Positions 8,267 through 20,040 of a stretch of 64,000 nt of DNA are shown piece after piece. The notes under the pieces are model-generated. The model was not told the DNA's origin. It did no database searches and saw only the letters and a list, made by a program, of their open reading frames with translations. The position numbers and the translations under genes are program-made. Location: the NCBI GenBank assembly GCA_003021975.1, contig PXRR01000012.1, positions 5,972 through 69,971 on the forward strand, in the 5' to 3' direction. The stretch comes from Halobacteriales archaeon QS_5_70_17. GTDB lineage: Archaea; Halobacteriota; Halobacteria; Halobacteriales; Haloarculaceae. Numbering within the stretch: position 1 is the stretch's first letter; each line of letters opens with the position of its first letter.

Positions 8267-9748
8267 TCACCCGTCGGGCTTGTAGTTGGGCGCCTCGTCG
8301 GTGATGACGACGTCGTGAGGGTGAGACTCCTGCCGGCCGGCCGAGGAGACCCGGACGAACTCCGACCGCTCCTTGAACTCGGGGATCGAGGGAGCGCCCA
8401 CGTACCCCATCCCCGACTGCATCCCGCCGACGAGCTGGTGGAGTTCGCTCGCCAGACTCCCCTTGTAGGGGGTGGCGGCCTCGACGCCCTCGGGGACGAA
8501 CTCCTCGTCGCTCTCCTCTTTGAGGTAGCGATCGCCGCCCCCGGACTGCATCGCGCCGACCGATCCCATGCCGCGGTACTGTTTGTACTTCTTGCCGTTC
8601 ATCGTGATGACCCGGCCGGGAGCCTCGTCGGTGCCGGCGAAGTACGACCCGAGCATGACGGCGTCGGCGCCGGCCGCGATGGCCTTGATCGCGTCCCCCG
8701 AGTAGCGGATCCCGCCGTCGGCGATGACCGGGACGCCGTGCTCGGCGGCGACGTCGGCGACGTTCGCGACGGCCGAGATCTGGGGCATGCCCGCGCCGGA
8801 GACGACCCGCGTGGTACAGATCGACCCGGGACCGATGCCGACCTTCAGGCCGTCGGCGAAGTCGACCAGTGCCTCGGCGGCCTCGCGGGTCCCGATGTTG
8901 CCGACGACGACGTCGGCGTCGACGCGCCCGCTGATCGAGCGCGCGGAGTCGACGACGTCGCGGTTGTGCGCGTGCGCGCAGTCGATGAAGACGACGTCGG
9001 CGCCCGCCTCGTCGGCGGCCGTCGCGCGATCGTCCTCGAAGGGACCGACCGCGACGCCGACCCGGAGGCTCCCGTCGTCGGCGCGAGCGGCCTTGTCGTA
9101 CTCGCGGCGCTGGAGGATCCCCTGCATGGTCATCAGTCCCGTCAGCGCGCCGTCGTCGTCGACGATGGGGACGCGCTCGATCTTGTGCTCGTACATCAGT
9201 TCGAGGGCCTCGCGGGGGGTGACTTCCTCGCTGGCAGTGATGACCTCGCTGGTCATCGCTTCGCTGACCTCGTCCCGGTCGGAGACCTCCAGGTACGGAC
9301 GGATGTCGGTTCCCGAGATGATTCCGAGGACGGTGCCGTCGTCGTCGACGACGGGAGCGCCCGAGACCCCCTCGCGGTCCATCGTCTCGTCGACCTCCTG
9401 GACGGTCTGGTCGGGGCTGGCGGTGACGACGTCCCGGATGATCAGTTCGTCGGCACGTTTGACGCGCTCGACCTCGCTTGCGGTCTCCTCGACGGTCATG
9501 TTGCGGTGGAGGACGCCCAGGCCGCCGTGACGGGCCATCGCGATCGCCAGGTCGCTCTCGGTGACGGTGTCCATCGCCGCGGAGAGGACGGGGACCTCGA
9601 GTTCCACGTTCGTCGAAACGCGAGTCCGAGTGGCGGCCTCGTCGGGCTCGACGCTGCTCTCTTTCGGTTTCAGGAGCACGTCGTCGAACGTCAGCGCCTC
9701 CTCGACGCGGAGCTTCTCGGAGAACGTTCCCGGGGGAGTCTTCGCCAT
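8267..9748 (-). CDS. guaB: IMP dehydrogenase
   Basis: 493 aa, full length. Oxidises IMP to XMP with NAD+, the committed step of GMP synthesis. The TIM-barrel begins [14 protein letters not shown]; a CBS pair is inserted at about residues 95-210 ([58 protein letters not shown]). The catalytic Cys loop is [15 protein letters not shown], and the mobile flap/IMP-binding region shows [13 protein letters not shown]. The C-terminal [19 protein letters not shown] motif is intact. It stands alone, with no other purine genes nearby. ATG 9748 is the natural start. Confidence 0.97.
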   Translation of the reverse strand: MAKTPPGTFSEKLRVEEALTFDDVLLKPKESSVEPDEAATRTRVSTNVELEVPVLSAAMDTVTESDLAIAMARHGGLGVLHRNMTVEETASEVERVKRADELIIRDVVTASPDQTVQEVDETMDREGVSGAPVVDDDGTVLGIISGTDIRPYLEVSDRDEVSEAMTSEVITASEEVTPREALELMYEHKIERVPIVDDDGALTGLMTMQGILQRREYDKAARADDGSLRVGVAVGPFEDDRATAADEAGADVVFIDCAHAHNRDVVDSARSISGRVDADVVVGNIGTREAAEALVDFADGLKVGIGPGSICTTRVVSGAGMPQISAVANVADVAAEHGVPVIADGGIRYSGDAIKAIAAGADAVMLGSYFAGTDEAPGRVITMNGKKYKQYRGMGSVGAMQSGGGDRYLKEESDEEFVPEGVEAATPYKGSLASELHQLVGGMQSGMGYVGAPSIPEFKERSEFVRVSSAGRQESHPHDVVITDEAPNYKPDG

Positions 9749-9991
9749 GTAAGCGGTGATAGCCCCCCGAGGAAAAACGTTGCGAGAACCCGCTTCGAGG
9801 TGACGTCAGAGCGGTATCGGATCCCGCGAACCTTGCCGTCCGGAACCGGCGGAGCTTCCGACCGATCGTCCGGTATTAGCACGAAAAGAGCGAACGAATA
9901 GACGACCGTTCGGATCTGAGTCGACACTGTTTCGTTCTTTGGGGGCACGTCTCACACAACGTTTATGCGTATCTGCATGATTCTTTACCGT
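9749..9991. other. intergenic region between guaB and the next rightward gene
   Basis: Divergent promoter region. No coding sequence is convincing. A TATA-like ACGTTTATGCG around 9958-9967 points rightward, about 29 nt before the ATG at 9992. For guaB only a weak T-rich element (CGTTTTTCC on the minus strand, near 9770-9778) is seen. Confidence 0.4.
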
Positions 9992-10204
9992 ATGGACTCC
10001 GCAAGTCCCGTTGGAGGTCGCGTCGGAATTCAGTCCGCCACCGCCGAGGACGTTTTTACACCGACTGGGAACTTTGCGGGGAAATCCGTCACGTGGCGCA
10101 CGAATCCCGTCGACGCTTCCCCCGGGAACGCGACGACGCGACTGCGCCCGCGCTATCGCGACGGAGACAACCACCCGGCCGCCGGAGACGGCCACCGTGG
10201 CTGA
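9992..10204 (+). CDS. possible 70-aa leaderless ORF, unknown
   Basis: ATG 9992 lies at the right distance from a TATA-like element (9958-9967) for a leaderless transcript, which is the main support. The N-terminal half (MDSASPVGGRVG, DVFTPTGNFAGKSVTW) is protein-like; the C-terminal half is rich in Arg, Asp and His and less convincing. It stops 3 nt before the DUF5794 start. It could instead be the 5' leader of that gene or a truncated gene. Confidence 0.35.
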   Translation: MDSASPVGGRVGIQSATAEDVFTPTGNFAGKSVTWRTNPVDASPGNATTRLRPRYRDGDNHPAAGDGHRG

Positions 10205-10207
10205 TCG

Positions 10208-11263
10208 ATGAGCACGTCCCGTCACCCGGTCGCCCTCCGCCTGGAGCGACAGGTCGGCCGCGGTACGCGCCTACTCGGCACCGTGATGGCGCTGCCGCTG
10301 GTCGACGGCATCTTCCCCGCCCTCGTACTCGCCGGCGCGCTGACCGCCGCCGGTGGCAGCGCCCTCTCGATCACGGGCGTCCTCGAGGTCGGCCTGCTCG
10401 TGTTCGGCGGCAGTGCGACGCTCGCCGTCGTCCTCGCCGAGATGAAGGGCAGCCGCCGCCAGCGCGCCGCCGGCGTACTCGCCGTCGGTGCGCTGGTCGT
10501 CCCGCTCGCGGCCCTCGAAGCGGCGCTCGCGCCGACCCTCGAACAACTGCTCGCGATGGCCGTCTTCGAGCGGTTCGCGGCGCTGGTCATCTTCGCGATC
10601 GCGGCCAAGACCGCCAGTTCGACCGTCGGGGAGTGGATCCCGCGGCCCGGCGCGATCATCGGACTGGGTCTGGTGGCGAGCCTCGACGTCTCGGGTGTCG
10701 AACTCGTCGTCGATCCGAACCCGACGCTCGTGGGCGCCGCCGCGGCCGCTGCCGGCGTCGGCGTCCTGTTCGCGCTCGTCGTCGCCCTCGCCGGGCCGAC
10801 GCTGCGGGGCCTGGTCGACCTCGACCGGTTCCGCTTCGGCAGCGCCGTCGCCCTGGGGATCCTTCCGCTGACGCTGCTCGGCGTCGTCCCGAGCGATCGC
10901 CCGCTCGCGCTGGCGGTTCTCGGCGTGACCTGCCTGCTGTCGCTCGATCCCGACTCCGAGGAGGAGGCGACCGACGCCGCCGCTCCCGACCGAGGCCCGG
11001 ACCCGGATCTGGATTCGGACCCGAGAACGGACTCGGGCTCGGAGTCGGTTCCCGGGTCGCCCGCCGGAGCCGATCCGGCGGAGTCGGAGACCGGAGCGGG
11101 ACCGGAGCCGGAACCAACCCCGGCTCCGGGGACCGCCTCGGCGGCTGGCGTCTGCGGGGCCGAGCCGCCGACCCCCGAGGCTGTCGACGAGAGCGGTACG
11201 CTCGCCGACGGCGACGAGGACGGCGAGACGGGCCGCGATCCCGAGCGGGTTCCGTGGCTTTAA
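10208..11263 (+). CDS. DUF5794 family membrane protein
   Basis: 351 aa. The N-terminal part (MSTSRHPVALRLERQVG, then VMALPLVDGIFPALVLAGAL) matches the haloarchaeal DUF5794 family. About seven hydrophobic segments occupy residues 25-255, ending near LALAVLGVTCLLSL. After that comes a 95-residue acidic, Pro/Ser-rich cytoplasmic tail (DPDLDSDPRTDSGS and similar), low in complexity. Function unknown. The zinc protein DUF5795 follows after 24 nt, and the pair is generally conserved side by side, suggesting a joint role. No Shine-Dalgarno sequence is evident. Confidence 0.88.
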   Translation: MSTSRHPVALRLERQVGRGTRLLGTVMALPLVDGIFPALVLAGALTAAGGSALSITGVLEVGLLVFGGSATLAVVLAEMKGSRRQRAAGVLAVGALVVPLAALEAALAPTLEQLLAMAVFERFAALVIFAIAAKTASSTVGEWIPRPGAIIGLGLVASLDVSGVELVVDPNPTLVGAAAAAAGVGVLFALVVALAGPTLRGLVDLDRFRFGSAVALGILPLTLLGVVPSDRPLALAVLGVTCLLSLDPDSEEEATDAAAPDRGPDPDLDSDPRTDSGSESVPGSPAGADPAESETGAGPEPEPTPAPGTASAAGVCGAEPPTPEAVDESGTLADGDEDGETGRDPERVPWL

Positions 11264-11287
11264 CGCCGTCGCGCTCCGCCGTCCGGT

Positions 11288-11518
11288 ATGAGCCAGAACC
11301 GCGTCGTTCAGGGGCGGATGGTGACCCCCGAGAGTCTCGGAGAGATGATCGAGGGCGAGTCGATCATGGACGCCGAGGCGATCGAAGACGCCGACCGGGA
11401 CTGCCCCCAGTGCGGCGGTGACGTCCTGAAAGTGGGGTACATGCCGAGCATCACCGCCTTCGTGACCGGATACAAGTGCCAGGAGTGTGACTGGCAGGAG
11501 CGCGAGACCGAGGAGTGA
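11288..11518 (+). CDS. DUF5795 family zinc-ribbon protein
   Basis: 76 aa. N-terminal segment NRVVQGRMVTPESLGEMIEGESIMDAEAIEDADRDC is followed by a zinc ribbon, CPQCGGDVLKVGYMPSITAFVTGYKCQECDWQE (two CxxC knuckles). This is the haloarchaeal DUF5795 family, usually next to DUF5794 as here. Role unknown; a nucleic-acid or protein adaptor is plausible. It may be cotranscribed with the upstream membrane protein. Confidence 0.9.
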   Translation: MSQNRVVQGRMVTPESLGEMIEGESIMDAEAIEDADRDCPQCGGDVLKVGYMPSITAFVTGYKCQECDWQERETEE

Positions 11519-11662
11519 GCCCGGAAGGGCGGCGCGATCCGGCGAACGGGGATCGACGACCGGCGCTCGCGTCTGCCCGCGGCTCCGTCCCCGGATCGGT
11601 GGCCTCGGGACCGCTCCCCGAACCGAAACCGCTTTAGGGCGGATCGCCCTTGTCCGAGACGC

Positions 11663-11839
11663 GGGGACGTGGCCAAGCCAGGCATGGCGACTGACTCCAG
11701 AGGCCACGCGCCCGGGACGAGACTCCAGACTGATATACCGAGCGGCCGGCTGATCACCGACCGCGTTGACGACCCTCTGGAGTTCCGAGGCGCAACCGGA
11801 GATATCAGTCGATCGGGGGTTCAAATCCCTCCGTCCCCA
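11663..11839 (+). tRNA. tRNA-Trp (anticodon CCA) with 103-nt intron
   Basis: Acceptor GGGGACG (11663-11669) pairs with CGTCCCC (11832-11838), discriminator A 11839. The 5' exon ends in the anticodon loop (ACTGA stem, loop CTCCAG...), the 3' exon resumes ATCAGT at 11804. Exons 11663-11700 and 11804-11839 give a mature 74-nt tRNA. The long intron after position 37 is characteristic of haloarchaeal tRNA-Trp. A TATA-like CTTTAG lies about 28 nt upstream and a T-rich stretch follows. Confidence 0.95.
11701..11803 (+). ncRNA. tRNA-Trp intron containing a box C/D guide
   Basis: In haloarchaea this intron acts as a C/D guide RNA for 2'-O-methylation of positions 34 and 39 of its own tRNA. Visible here: TCTGGAGT (11776-11783), complementary to the anticodon region ACTCCAGA (11694-11701), followed directly by a degenerate D box (CCGA, 11785-11788). 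CTGA motifs occur at 11730-11733 and 11750-11753, and a C-like TTGACGA at 11766-11772. The exon-intron junctions fit a bulge-helix-bulge splice site. Confidence 0.8.
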
Positions 11840-11847
11840 TTCTGATC

Positions 11848-11858
11848 TTTACCTTTTT
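11848..11858 (+). terminator. T-rich terminator after tRNA-Trp
   Basis: TTTACCTTTTT starts 9 nt after the tRNA 3' end. Oligo-T tracts without a hairpin are sufficient archaeal terminators, and T-runs are scarce in this GC-rich DNA. Confidence 0.55.
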
Positions 11859-12035
11859 GATTAGCCGAGAGAGTATCGTTTAGCGACTGTTCGTTCTGGA
11901 CGTCCGTAGGTTCGGCGACGTCGAGGCGGCCGATAGAGGGTCTGCGGCGCTCTTCGAGGCGCTCGCGGTCGCCAGCGACGTCGTAGCTAGCGGTAGACGG
12001 AGAGCGTGTGTATAACACGCTGTCTGTTCTCAGTC

Positions 12036-12332
12036 TCACAGATCGCTCTTGGCCAGACTCGTCCGCCAGAGGATTCCGCCACCGCTCACGATCAGGAGCA
12101 GGCCGAGCGGAGCGAGAAGAATCACGGCCGGGACTGTACACGTGTTCACCCCACCATCGGGCGTGTAGAGCAATCGGCCGTCCTCGTACCCGACAAATTC
12201 GACGCCACCGGGAGGCTCGCCATGGTACCCGGCGTCCGAACAGGCGACTGTCCCACCGAGCCCGAATCCGACGAGAATCGACACGAGTCCCCCGATCCAG
12301 CAGACGGCGACTGCTGTGTCGGCGGTCCCCAT
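12036..12332 (-). CDS. small membrane protein, unknown (98 aa)
   Basis: 98 aa with two hydrophobic segments: residues about 5-28 (TAVAVCWIGGLVSILVGFGLGG) and about 70-92 (TVPAVILLAPLGLLLIVSGGGILW). Between them lies an external-looking loop with PPGGVEFVGYEDGRLLYTPDGG and two Cys. No family recognised. Start chosen at the Met right before the first membrane helix; the longer upstream reading is not hydrophobic and unlike the rest. It is preceded by the lipoprotein gene on the same strand and sits in a patch of visibly lower G+C downstream of tRNA-Trp. Confidence 0.6.
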   Translation of the reverse strand: MGTADTAVAVCWIGGLVSILVGFGLGGTVACSDAGYHGEPPGGVEFVGYEDGRLLYTPDGGVNTCTVPAVILLAPLGLLLIVSGGGILWRTSLAKSDL

Positions 12333-12492
12333 CGATCGGATGATTTGGGCGATTTTCCAAAAGCATTCGCTACAGTGAAACCACTGTTTGAACGATACGT
12401 GGCCCGCGTCTGGCAGCGAATACCTGAAGAGAACGACACAGAGCGTGTGGGTTGTATTACCTGGCGGTAGCACCAATGATGCGTACCCGTCG

Positions 12493-13044
12493 TCACCGCA
12501 GGCCAAAGACGGCGAGACACGTTATCCAGTCGTCCCCATTCGGGTTTGGGACGTTGATTGCCGCTGAGTACGCTCCCGAATTGAGCGTGGCCGACTCGGT
12601 GATGTATCCGACGACCGTTTCGACGCTCCACGTCTCCGAGTCGCCGGATGCGACCGTCAGCGTCCCGCCACCAGACCACTCCTGTTCAATCTCGGACCAG
12701 CCGGACGCGCTCTTCTTCCGCACCGACCACGAGTACGGGTCGAACGAAAGGTCGGTTGCTGACTCGTTCGCGAGGGTCAGTTCGAGCGAGTCGGGCGCGT
12801 CACCGACTGTCGGCGATGGAAGGAGGTACACTGGGGCCGAATCGGTCTCGACCGTCTGCGAACACACAGTAGCGTCCCCACCATCGTACGGCGGGCACTC
12901 GAAGCTCGCAATCTCGTCTGCCGATACTGGCGTTGCCGTTGGGGCTGTAGATTGCTCCACCTCACGAGAGGTACAGCCACTGAGGAGCGTACTTCCTATG
13001 CCTACCGCGTAGAGGACCGCACGCCGGGACCAAGGGCGATCCAT
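12493..13044 (-). CDS. haloarchaeal lipoprotein, beta-sandwich-like (183 aa)
   Basis: 183 aa. Signal peptide with an Arg pair (MDRPWSRRAVLYAVG) and lipobox LLSGC, so probably Tat-exported and lipid-anchored at about residue 24. The mature part has an STAPTATP spacer and then a beta-rich domain (LELTLANESATDLSFDPYSWSVRKK, GGTLTVASGDSETWSV) reminiscent of immunoglobulin-like or BsuPI-type surface domains. The function is unknown. A TATA-like ACTATA (13070-13075 region) lies 28 nt before the ATG: leaderless. The gene is A/T-richer than its surroundings. Confidence 0.75.
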   Translation of the reverse strand: MDRPWSRRAVLYAVGIGSTLLSGCTSREVEQSTAPTATPVSADEIASFECPPYDGGDATVCSQTVETDSAPVYLLPSPTVGDAPDSLELTLANESATDLSFDPYSWSVRKKSASGWSEIEQEWSGGGTLTVASGDSETWSVETVVGYITESATLNSGAYSAAINVPNPNGDDWITCLAVFGLR

Positions 13045-13257
13045 GTCAATGGTTTGGTTTCTGAGTGAGATATAGTTTCAGGGCAAAGAGACCGCAACTC
13101 CTGCTACACACGCGGCGCGTGTCTATCAGTACGGCAGGGCCTATCGCCACCGACTTTCGACCGTCGTTCGGTATCGGAGGCCGAGCACAGAGGTATTGAA
13201 CTGCTGGATGGTCGTCGGTGAGAGTTCCACGCGGGATATTCGGTGGTAGCCGACGCC

Positions 13258-15804
13258 TCACTGCCGCGTCTGGCGGTAGATCTCCAGGGCGTCGGAGATG
13301 TCGAATTGGCCGTCGTCGTTGACGTCGAACCGGCCGGGGACGTGGTTCTCGTCGGAGACGCTGCCGGCGTTCTTGACAGTTAGCGTCGCGGTCACGTCGC
13401 TGTCCGGATCGACCGTCAGCGTGTAGTCGCTGGCCTCGACGACGCGGCGGTCGAATCCGGGCACGTCGCCCGGGACGACTTCCAGCGCTCCGAGGTCGAC
13501 GTCGAGCGAGACGGTCTCGGTCTCGCCGGGTGCGAGACTGACGCGCTCGTAGCCGACGACCCGCTGGTCGCGGTGCATGACCGAGCCGTAGGACTCGGTG
13601 TTGTACAGTTCGACGATGTGGTCGCCGGCGACGTCGCCGGTGTTGGTCACGTCGACGGTGGCCGTGACGGTCCGGTCGCCGGACGGCCGCCCGATCGTCG
13701 ACGGTGACACCGAGAGGTCCGCGTACTCGAAGTCGGTGTAGGAGAGGCCGTGGCCGAACGGGTACAGCGGCTCGTGGAGGTTCGACGAGCGGGCGGTGTG
13801 CCGGACCGGACCGTGGCCGACCTCCTGGGGCCAACTGAAGCCGAGTCGGCCCGAGGGGTTGTTGTCACCCAGCAGCGTCTCGGTGACGGCCGTACCGCCG
13901 CCACTGCCCGGTTGTCCGGCGAACAGTAGCGCGTCGAGTTTCTGGAAGGTCTGCCGGCCGCCGCGGGGCGCGCCCGCGTACTCGACCCCGATGACGGGGG
14001 TGTCGTCGCTCGTGTTCGCGACGACCGTGTCGACGATCTCCTGCTGGGCGTCGGCGAGTTCGAGGGTGTCGCGGTCGCCGAAGCCCTCGTTGTGGGGACC
14101 CTCACCGAGGACGACGACGACCGCGTCGGCGTTCGGAGCGGCGCTCTCGACGTCGCTGCGCTGCTGATCGGTGAAGCCGTAGTCGCCGTTCTCGCTGTTG
14201 GTGTCCTCGGGGACGTCCCACCACTGGGACTTCTCGAAGTCCGTCGGCACGTGGGTCACCTGGCTGCTGGACAGCGCCGCCTCCAGCTCCTCGATCATCG
14301 TCGATCCGGCCGGACGGGGCCCGCCCTCGGAGAGCGATCCGCCTTCGATGCCTTGCCAGCCGAGCGTCCAGCCGCCGTGTTGCATCAGGATGCGGTTCTC
14401 GATGCCGGTCTCGGGGTCGACGCCGGGACCGGTCACCAGCACGCTCTCGTCGCCCGACAGCGGCAGGATCGGATCGCCGCGTTCGGTCGCGGGCTCGTTT
14501 TTCAGCAGGACCATCGACTCGCGGGCGAGGTCGGTCGCCATCGACAGCGACTCGTCGTTGCCCACGAGGTCGGCGACCTGGGATTCGTCGGCGTAGGGGT
14601 CCTCGAACAGGCCGAGGTCCTCTTTGAGTTCGAGGATGCGCCGGACCGACTCGTCGATGCGGTCCCCGGAGAGTTCGCCCTCGGCGACCAGTTCCTCGAC
14701 GAACGTGACGAACTGGCCGGGCGTGACGCTGTCCTCGTTGGTACTGCCGAGCATGGCCATGTCCACGCCGGCCTCGATGGCGGCTTTGGTGGCCATCTTC
14801 TTGCCCTCCCTCGTGTCGGGGAAGTAGTCGTGGAGGGAGATCATCCGGTAGAGGTCGTTCCAGTCGGTGAGGGTGACGCCCTCGAAGCCGTACTCCTCCC
14901 GGAGGACCTCGGTCAGCAGCCAGTGGGAGGCGTGGGCGGGGACGCCGTTGACCGAACCGCTGTTGACCATGACCATGCCCGCGCCCTCGTCGAGCGCGAC
15001 CTCGAACGGTGGGAGCAAGGTTTCGCGGAGGTCACGGAGCGACGTTTCGGCCGCCGCGCGGTCGTTGCCGTTGTGTGGCGCCTCGTAGCCGGCGAAGTGC
15101 TTGACCGTCGACGTGACGCGGTCGTTGCTCTCCAGGGCGCGCCGCCGGGCGAGCGACACGTCGCCGAGCAGTTTGGGATCCTCGCTGATCCCCTCGAAGT
15201 ACCGGCCCCAGCGGGGGTCGCGCTGGAGTTCGACTGTCGGCGCGAACGTCTCGTGACAGCCCGTCGCTGCGATCACGTCGGCGGTGTGCTGTTCGGCCTG
15301 CTCGATCAGGTCTACGTCGCGGGTCGCACCCATGTTGAGGCGCTGTGGGAGCATCGTCGCGCCGTCGACGTAACACGCGCCGTGAACGCCGTCGATGCCG
15401 AAGAAAAACGGGATGCCGTGTTCGGAGTTCTCGACGTTGTACTCCTGGAGGGCGTTGATCCGTGACACCAGTTCCTGGGGATCGAACGTCGGCGGGTTCG
15501 ACCCGCCGGAGAGTACCGATCCGGCACCGAGCGACGAGAACAGGTCGCCGACGGCGTCTACGTCGAAGATATCGGGCGCGTCACCCGACGGATCGAGCGA
15601 TCCGATGGCCGGCTGGATCATCTGCCCCGCCTTCTCGGCGACCGACATCCCCTCGATGAGTTCGTCGATCGACCGGCCCTGTGCCGCGACGCCCGCGCTT
15701 GCGCCGACGGCCACCGCCGTCGCCCCTGTCGCCTTCATGAACGTCCGCCGCGAGGGTCCGCCACCGATAGACGGCGTACCCCGTTGGTCGCTGTCGTTAC
15801 CCAT
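13258..15804 (-). CDS. Tat-exported glycoside hydrolase family 3 (beta-glucosidase-like) with dockerin-like C-terminus
   Basis: 848 aa. A twin-arginine signal (SRRTFMKATGATAVAVGAS, Arg 19-20) ends around AAQG. GH3 N-domain: GIDGVHGACYVDGATMLPQRLNMGAT, AFAPTVELQRDPRWGRYFEG-like region, KHFAGYEAPHNGNDR, and nucleophile loop GVTLTDWNDL (Asp near 314). GH3 C-domain: DLARESMVLLKNE, LSGDESVLVTGPG, VVVLGEGPHNEGFGDRD, then an FnIII-like domain (TVTATVDVTNTGDVAGDHIVELYN). The last 25 residues, FDVNDDGQFDISDALEIYRQTRQ, match one EF-hand-like dockerin repeat. It likely hydrolyses beta-linked glucans or oligosaccharides outside the cell. Leaderless from a clear TATA box. Confidence 0.93.
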   Translation of the reverse strand: MGNDSDQRGTPSIGGGPSRRTFMKATGATAVAVGASAGVAAQGRSIDELIEGMSVAEKAGQMIQPAIGSLDPSGDAPDIFDVDAVGDLFSSLGAGSVLSGGSNPPTFDPQELVSRINALQEYNVENSEHGIPFFFGIDGVHGACYVDGATMLPQRLNMGATRDVDLIEQAEQHTADVIAATGCHETFAPTVELQRDPRWGRYFEGISEDPKLLGDVSLARRRALESNDRVTSTVKHFAGYEAPHNGNDRAAAETSLRDLRETLLPPFEVALDEGAGMVMVNSGSVNGVPAHASHWLLTEVLREEYGFEGVTLTDWNDLYRMISLHDYFPDTREGKKMATKAAIEAGVDMAMLGSTNEDSVTPGQFVTFVEELVAEGELSGDRIDESVRRILELKEDLGLFEDPYADESQVADLVGNDESLSMATDLARESMVLLKNEPATERGDPILPLSGDESVLVTGPGVDPETGIENRILMQHGGWTLGWQGIEGGSLSEGGPRPAGSTMIEELEAALSSSQVTHVPTDFEKSQWWDVPEDTNSENGDYGFTDQQRSDVESAAPNADAVVVVLGEGPHNEGFGDRDTLELADAQQEIVDTVVANTSDDTPVIGVEYAGAPRGGRQTFQKLDALLFAGQPGSGGGTAVTETLLGDNNPSGRLGFSWPQEVGHGPVRHTARSSNLHEPLYPFGHGLSYTDFEYADLSVSPSTIGRPSGDRTVTATVDVTNTGDVAGDHIVELYNTESYGSVMHRDQRVVGYERVSLAPGETETVSLDVDLGALEVVPGDVPGFDRRVVEASDYTLTVDPDSDVTATLTVKNAGSVSDENHVPGRFDVNDDGQFDISDALEIYRQTRQ

Positions 15805-15829
15805 CGTGGACAGAACGTCCAGTAGCTAG

Positions 15830-15837
15830 TTTATAAA
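15830..15837 (-). promoter_or_regulatory. TATA box of the GH3 gene
   Basis: TTTATAAA, centred about 30 nt before the ATG at 15804, in an A/T-rich stretch that contrasts with the coding DNA. It predicts a leaderless mRNA. Confidence 0.75.
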
Positions 15838-18695
<2,858 letters not shown>

Positions 18696-18858
18696 CCCGA
18701 CCCGTACACCGAGTCGGTAGTCGCGTACGACGTCTCGCTGGAGCGTGACCGGGGATCCCGGTCCGGCTCCGAGACGAGAGCGGGAACGTTATCGAGTGGG
18801 GCCGACGGCCGCGGCTCGTCCCGAGAACCGTTTTTGCGGATCGGAACCAACGGGAGCT

Positions 18859-19059
18859 ATGGACGCACACCAGCTGATCGAGCTCGGTCTCCACTACGTC
18901 GCGATGCTGTTTGCGGTGTTCCTCGTGCTCTTGGTCGTGCGGACGCTCGTCGGTTCGGTCGGATTCTGGATCGAACTCGGCATCGTCGTCGTCGTCGCTG
19001 CGGCGTACCGGCCCGTCGTCCGCAACCTGGGTATCGCACCCGCCGCCTGGGAGGGCTGA
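18859..19059 (+). CDS. small membrane protein, unknown (66 aa)
   Basis: 66 aa with two transmembrane stretches: LGLHYVAMLFAVFLVLLVVRTLVG and VGFWIELGIVVVVAAAYRPVV. The first ends with short basic/polar loops; no catalytic motif. The ATG is preceded by GGGAG at short spacing, supporting this start over upstream in-frame codons. Likely a conserved haloarchaeal membrane microprotein; function unknown. The 160 nt between katG and this gene hold nothing recognisable. Confidence 0.75.
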   Translation: MDAHQLIELGLHYVAMLFAVFLVLLVVRTLVGSVGFWIELGIVVVVAAAYRPVVRNLGIAPAAWEG

Positions 19060-19149
19060 GTCGACGCGCCTCTCGGGAGCGTCGACTCACGACCCGCGGT
19101 CCCGTCGCTCCAGTGGGAAGACGCGCGCGGAGTGACAGTCCCGGCGACG

Positions 19150-19866
19150 TCAGTACGACTGGCACTCCATCTCGGGCGGTTCGACCGGGTCGACCTCCCC
19201 CCAGGAGTGGTAGTCGACGACGCCCTCGGCGAACTCGATCCGCCGCAGGTAGCCGGTCTCGACGCTCACGTAGTAGGTGACGTCCTCGTCGTAGTCGTTC
19301 GACCCCTCGGCGGGGAGGGCGAAGACGTACGTCTCCTCCCCGTCGAGGGTGGTCCGGCCCGCCGCCGTGATCTCGGGGTCGGCCTCCGCGTCGCTCTCGT
19401 AGCGCTCCGGATCGACCTGGGAGTCACCGCCCGGAACCTGATCGTCTCCCGCGTTCTCGAGACACCGGCCCTCGTCCGGGAAGACCGTGTACGTGTTCCC
19501 GTCGACGCTGTGGGACTCGACCGTCCAACCGTCCGCCTCCGTGCGCGTGTAGGTGTCGCCGTCGTGGTAGCGCACCGCGATGACCTGCTCCCGGTCGTCC
19601 AGGGTGATCTCCATCGCGTACGATGGCTCGAACCGGACCACGTCGCTCAGTTTCGGTCCGCTCTCCTCGATCGTCTCGGCGCTCTCGCCGGACTCGTCGT
19701 CCGTCGCTGTGTCGGTCCTCTCCCCGCTGGGATCGTCGGTCGGAGTCCCAGTCTCGGTCGTCTCGCTATCGTCGCTCGGCTCCTCGTCGGCCCCGCACCC
19801 GGCCAGCGGGAGCGCGGCGGCCGCCGCCAGGACGAACCGTCGTCGTATCGTGTCATGTGTTGACAC
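19150..19866 (-). CDS. lipoprotein of unknown function (LolA/LppX-like fold suspected)
   Basis: About 238 aa. Start taken at GTG 19866 (VSTHDTIRRRFVLAAAAALPLAGCGA); a TTG 12 nt upstream is in frame. Twin Arg followed by a hydrophobic run and lipobox PLAGC gives a lipid anchor. A long Asp/Glu/Ser/Thr-rich spacer precedes the folded part (YAMEITLDDREQVIAVRYHDGDTYTRTEADGWTVESHSVDGNTYTVFPDEGRC). The C-terminal DVTYYVSVETGYLRRIEFAEGVVDYHSW resembles the antiparallel sheet of LolA-like carriers, which many haloarchaeal lipoproteins share; that is inference. Substrate unknown. Confidence 0.72.
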   Translation of the reverse strand: MSTHDTIRRRFVLAAAAALPLAGCGADEEPSDDSETTETGTPTDDPSGERTDTATDDESGESAETIEESGPKLSDVVRFEPSYAMEITLDDREQVIAVRYHDGDTYTRTEADGWTVESHSVDGNTYTVFPDEGRCLENAGDDQVPGGDSQVDPERYESDAEADPEITAAGRTTLDGEETYVFALPAEGSNDYDEDVTYYVSVETGYLRRIEFAEGVVDYHSWGEVDPVEPPEMECQSY

Positions 19867-20040
19867 ACGATCCCGCAAAGTGTGTCTCTTCTGACGACGG
19901 ATCTGCGGCCGATAGTCCAGATCGGGGCGCTCGTTAGTTCAAACTGCTTCGGGAGGAATTCCCGCGCCCGCTCGCGGGTCCGGGGAGGCCGGGTGGGACC
20001 AGCTGCTACAGGGTGGCCGGTATTCCCGTCGCCGCACCCG

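Noticed and set aside
14092-15465. Long open frame antisense to the GH3 gene
   Set aside because: Shadow frame of GC-rich coding DNA: Val/Asp/Arg/Gly-rich, no domain, and the GH3 frame is fully conserved. Similar shadows lie opposite guaB (8315-9901), ilvD (56979-58460), DHH (3723-4805) and ilvB (59931-61691).
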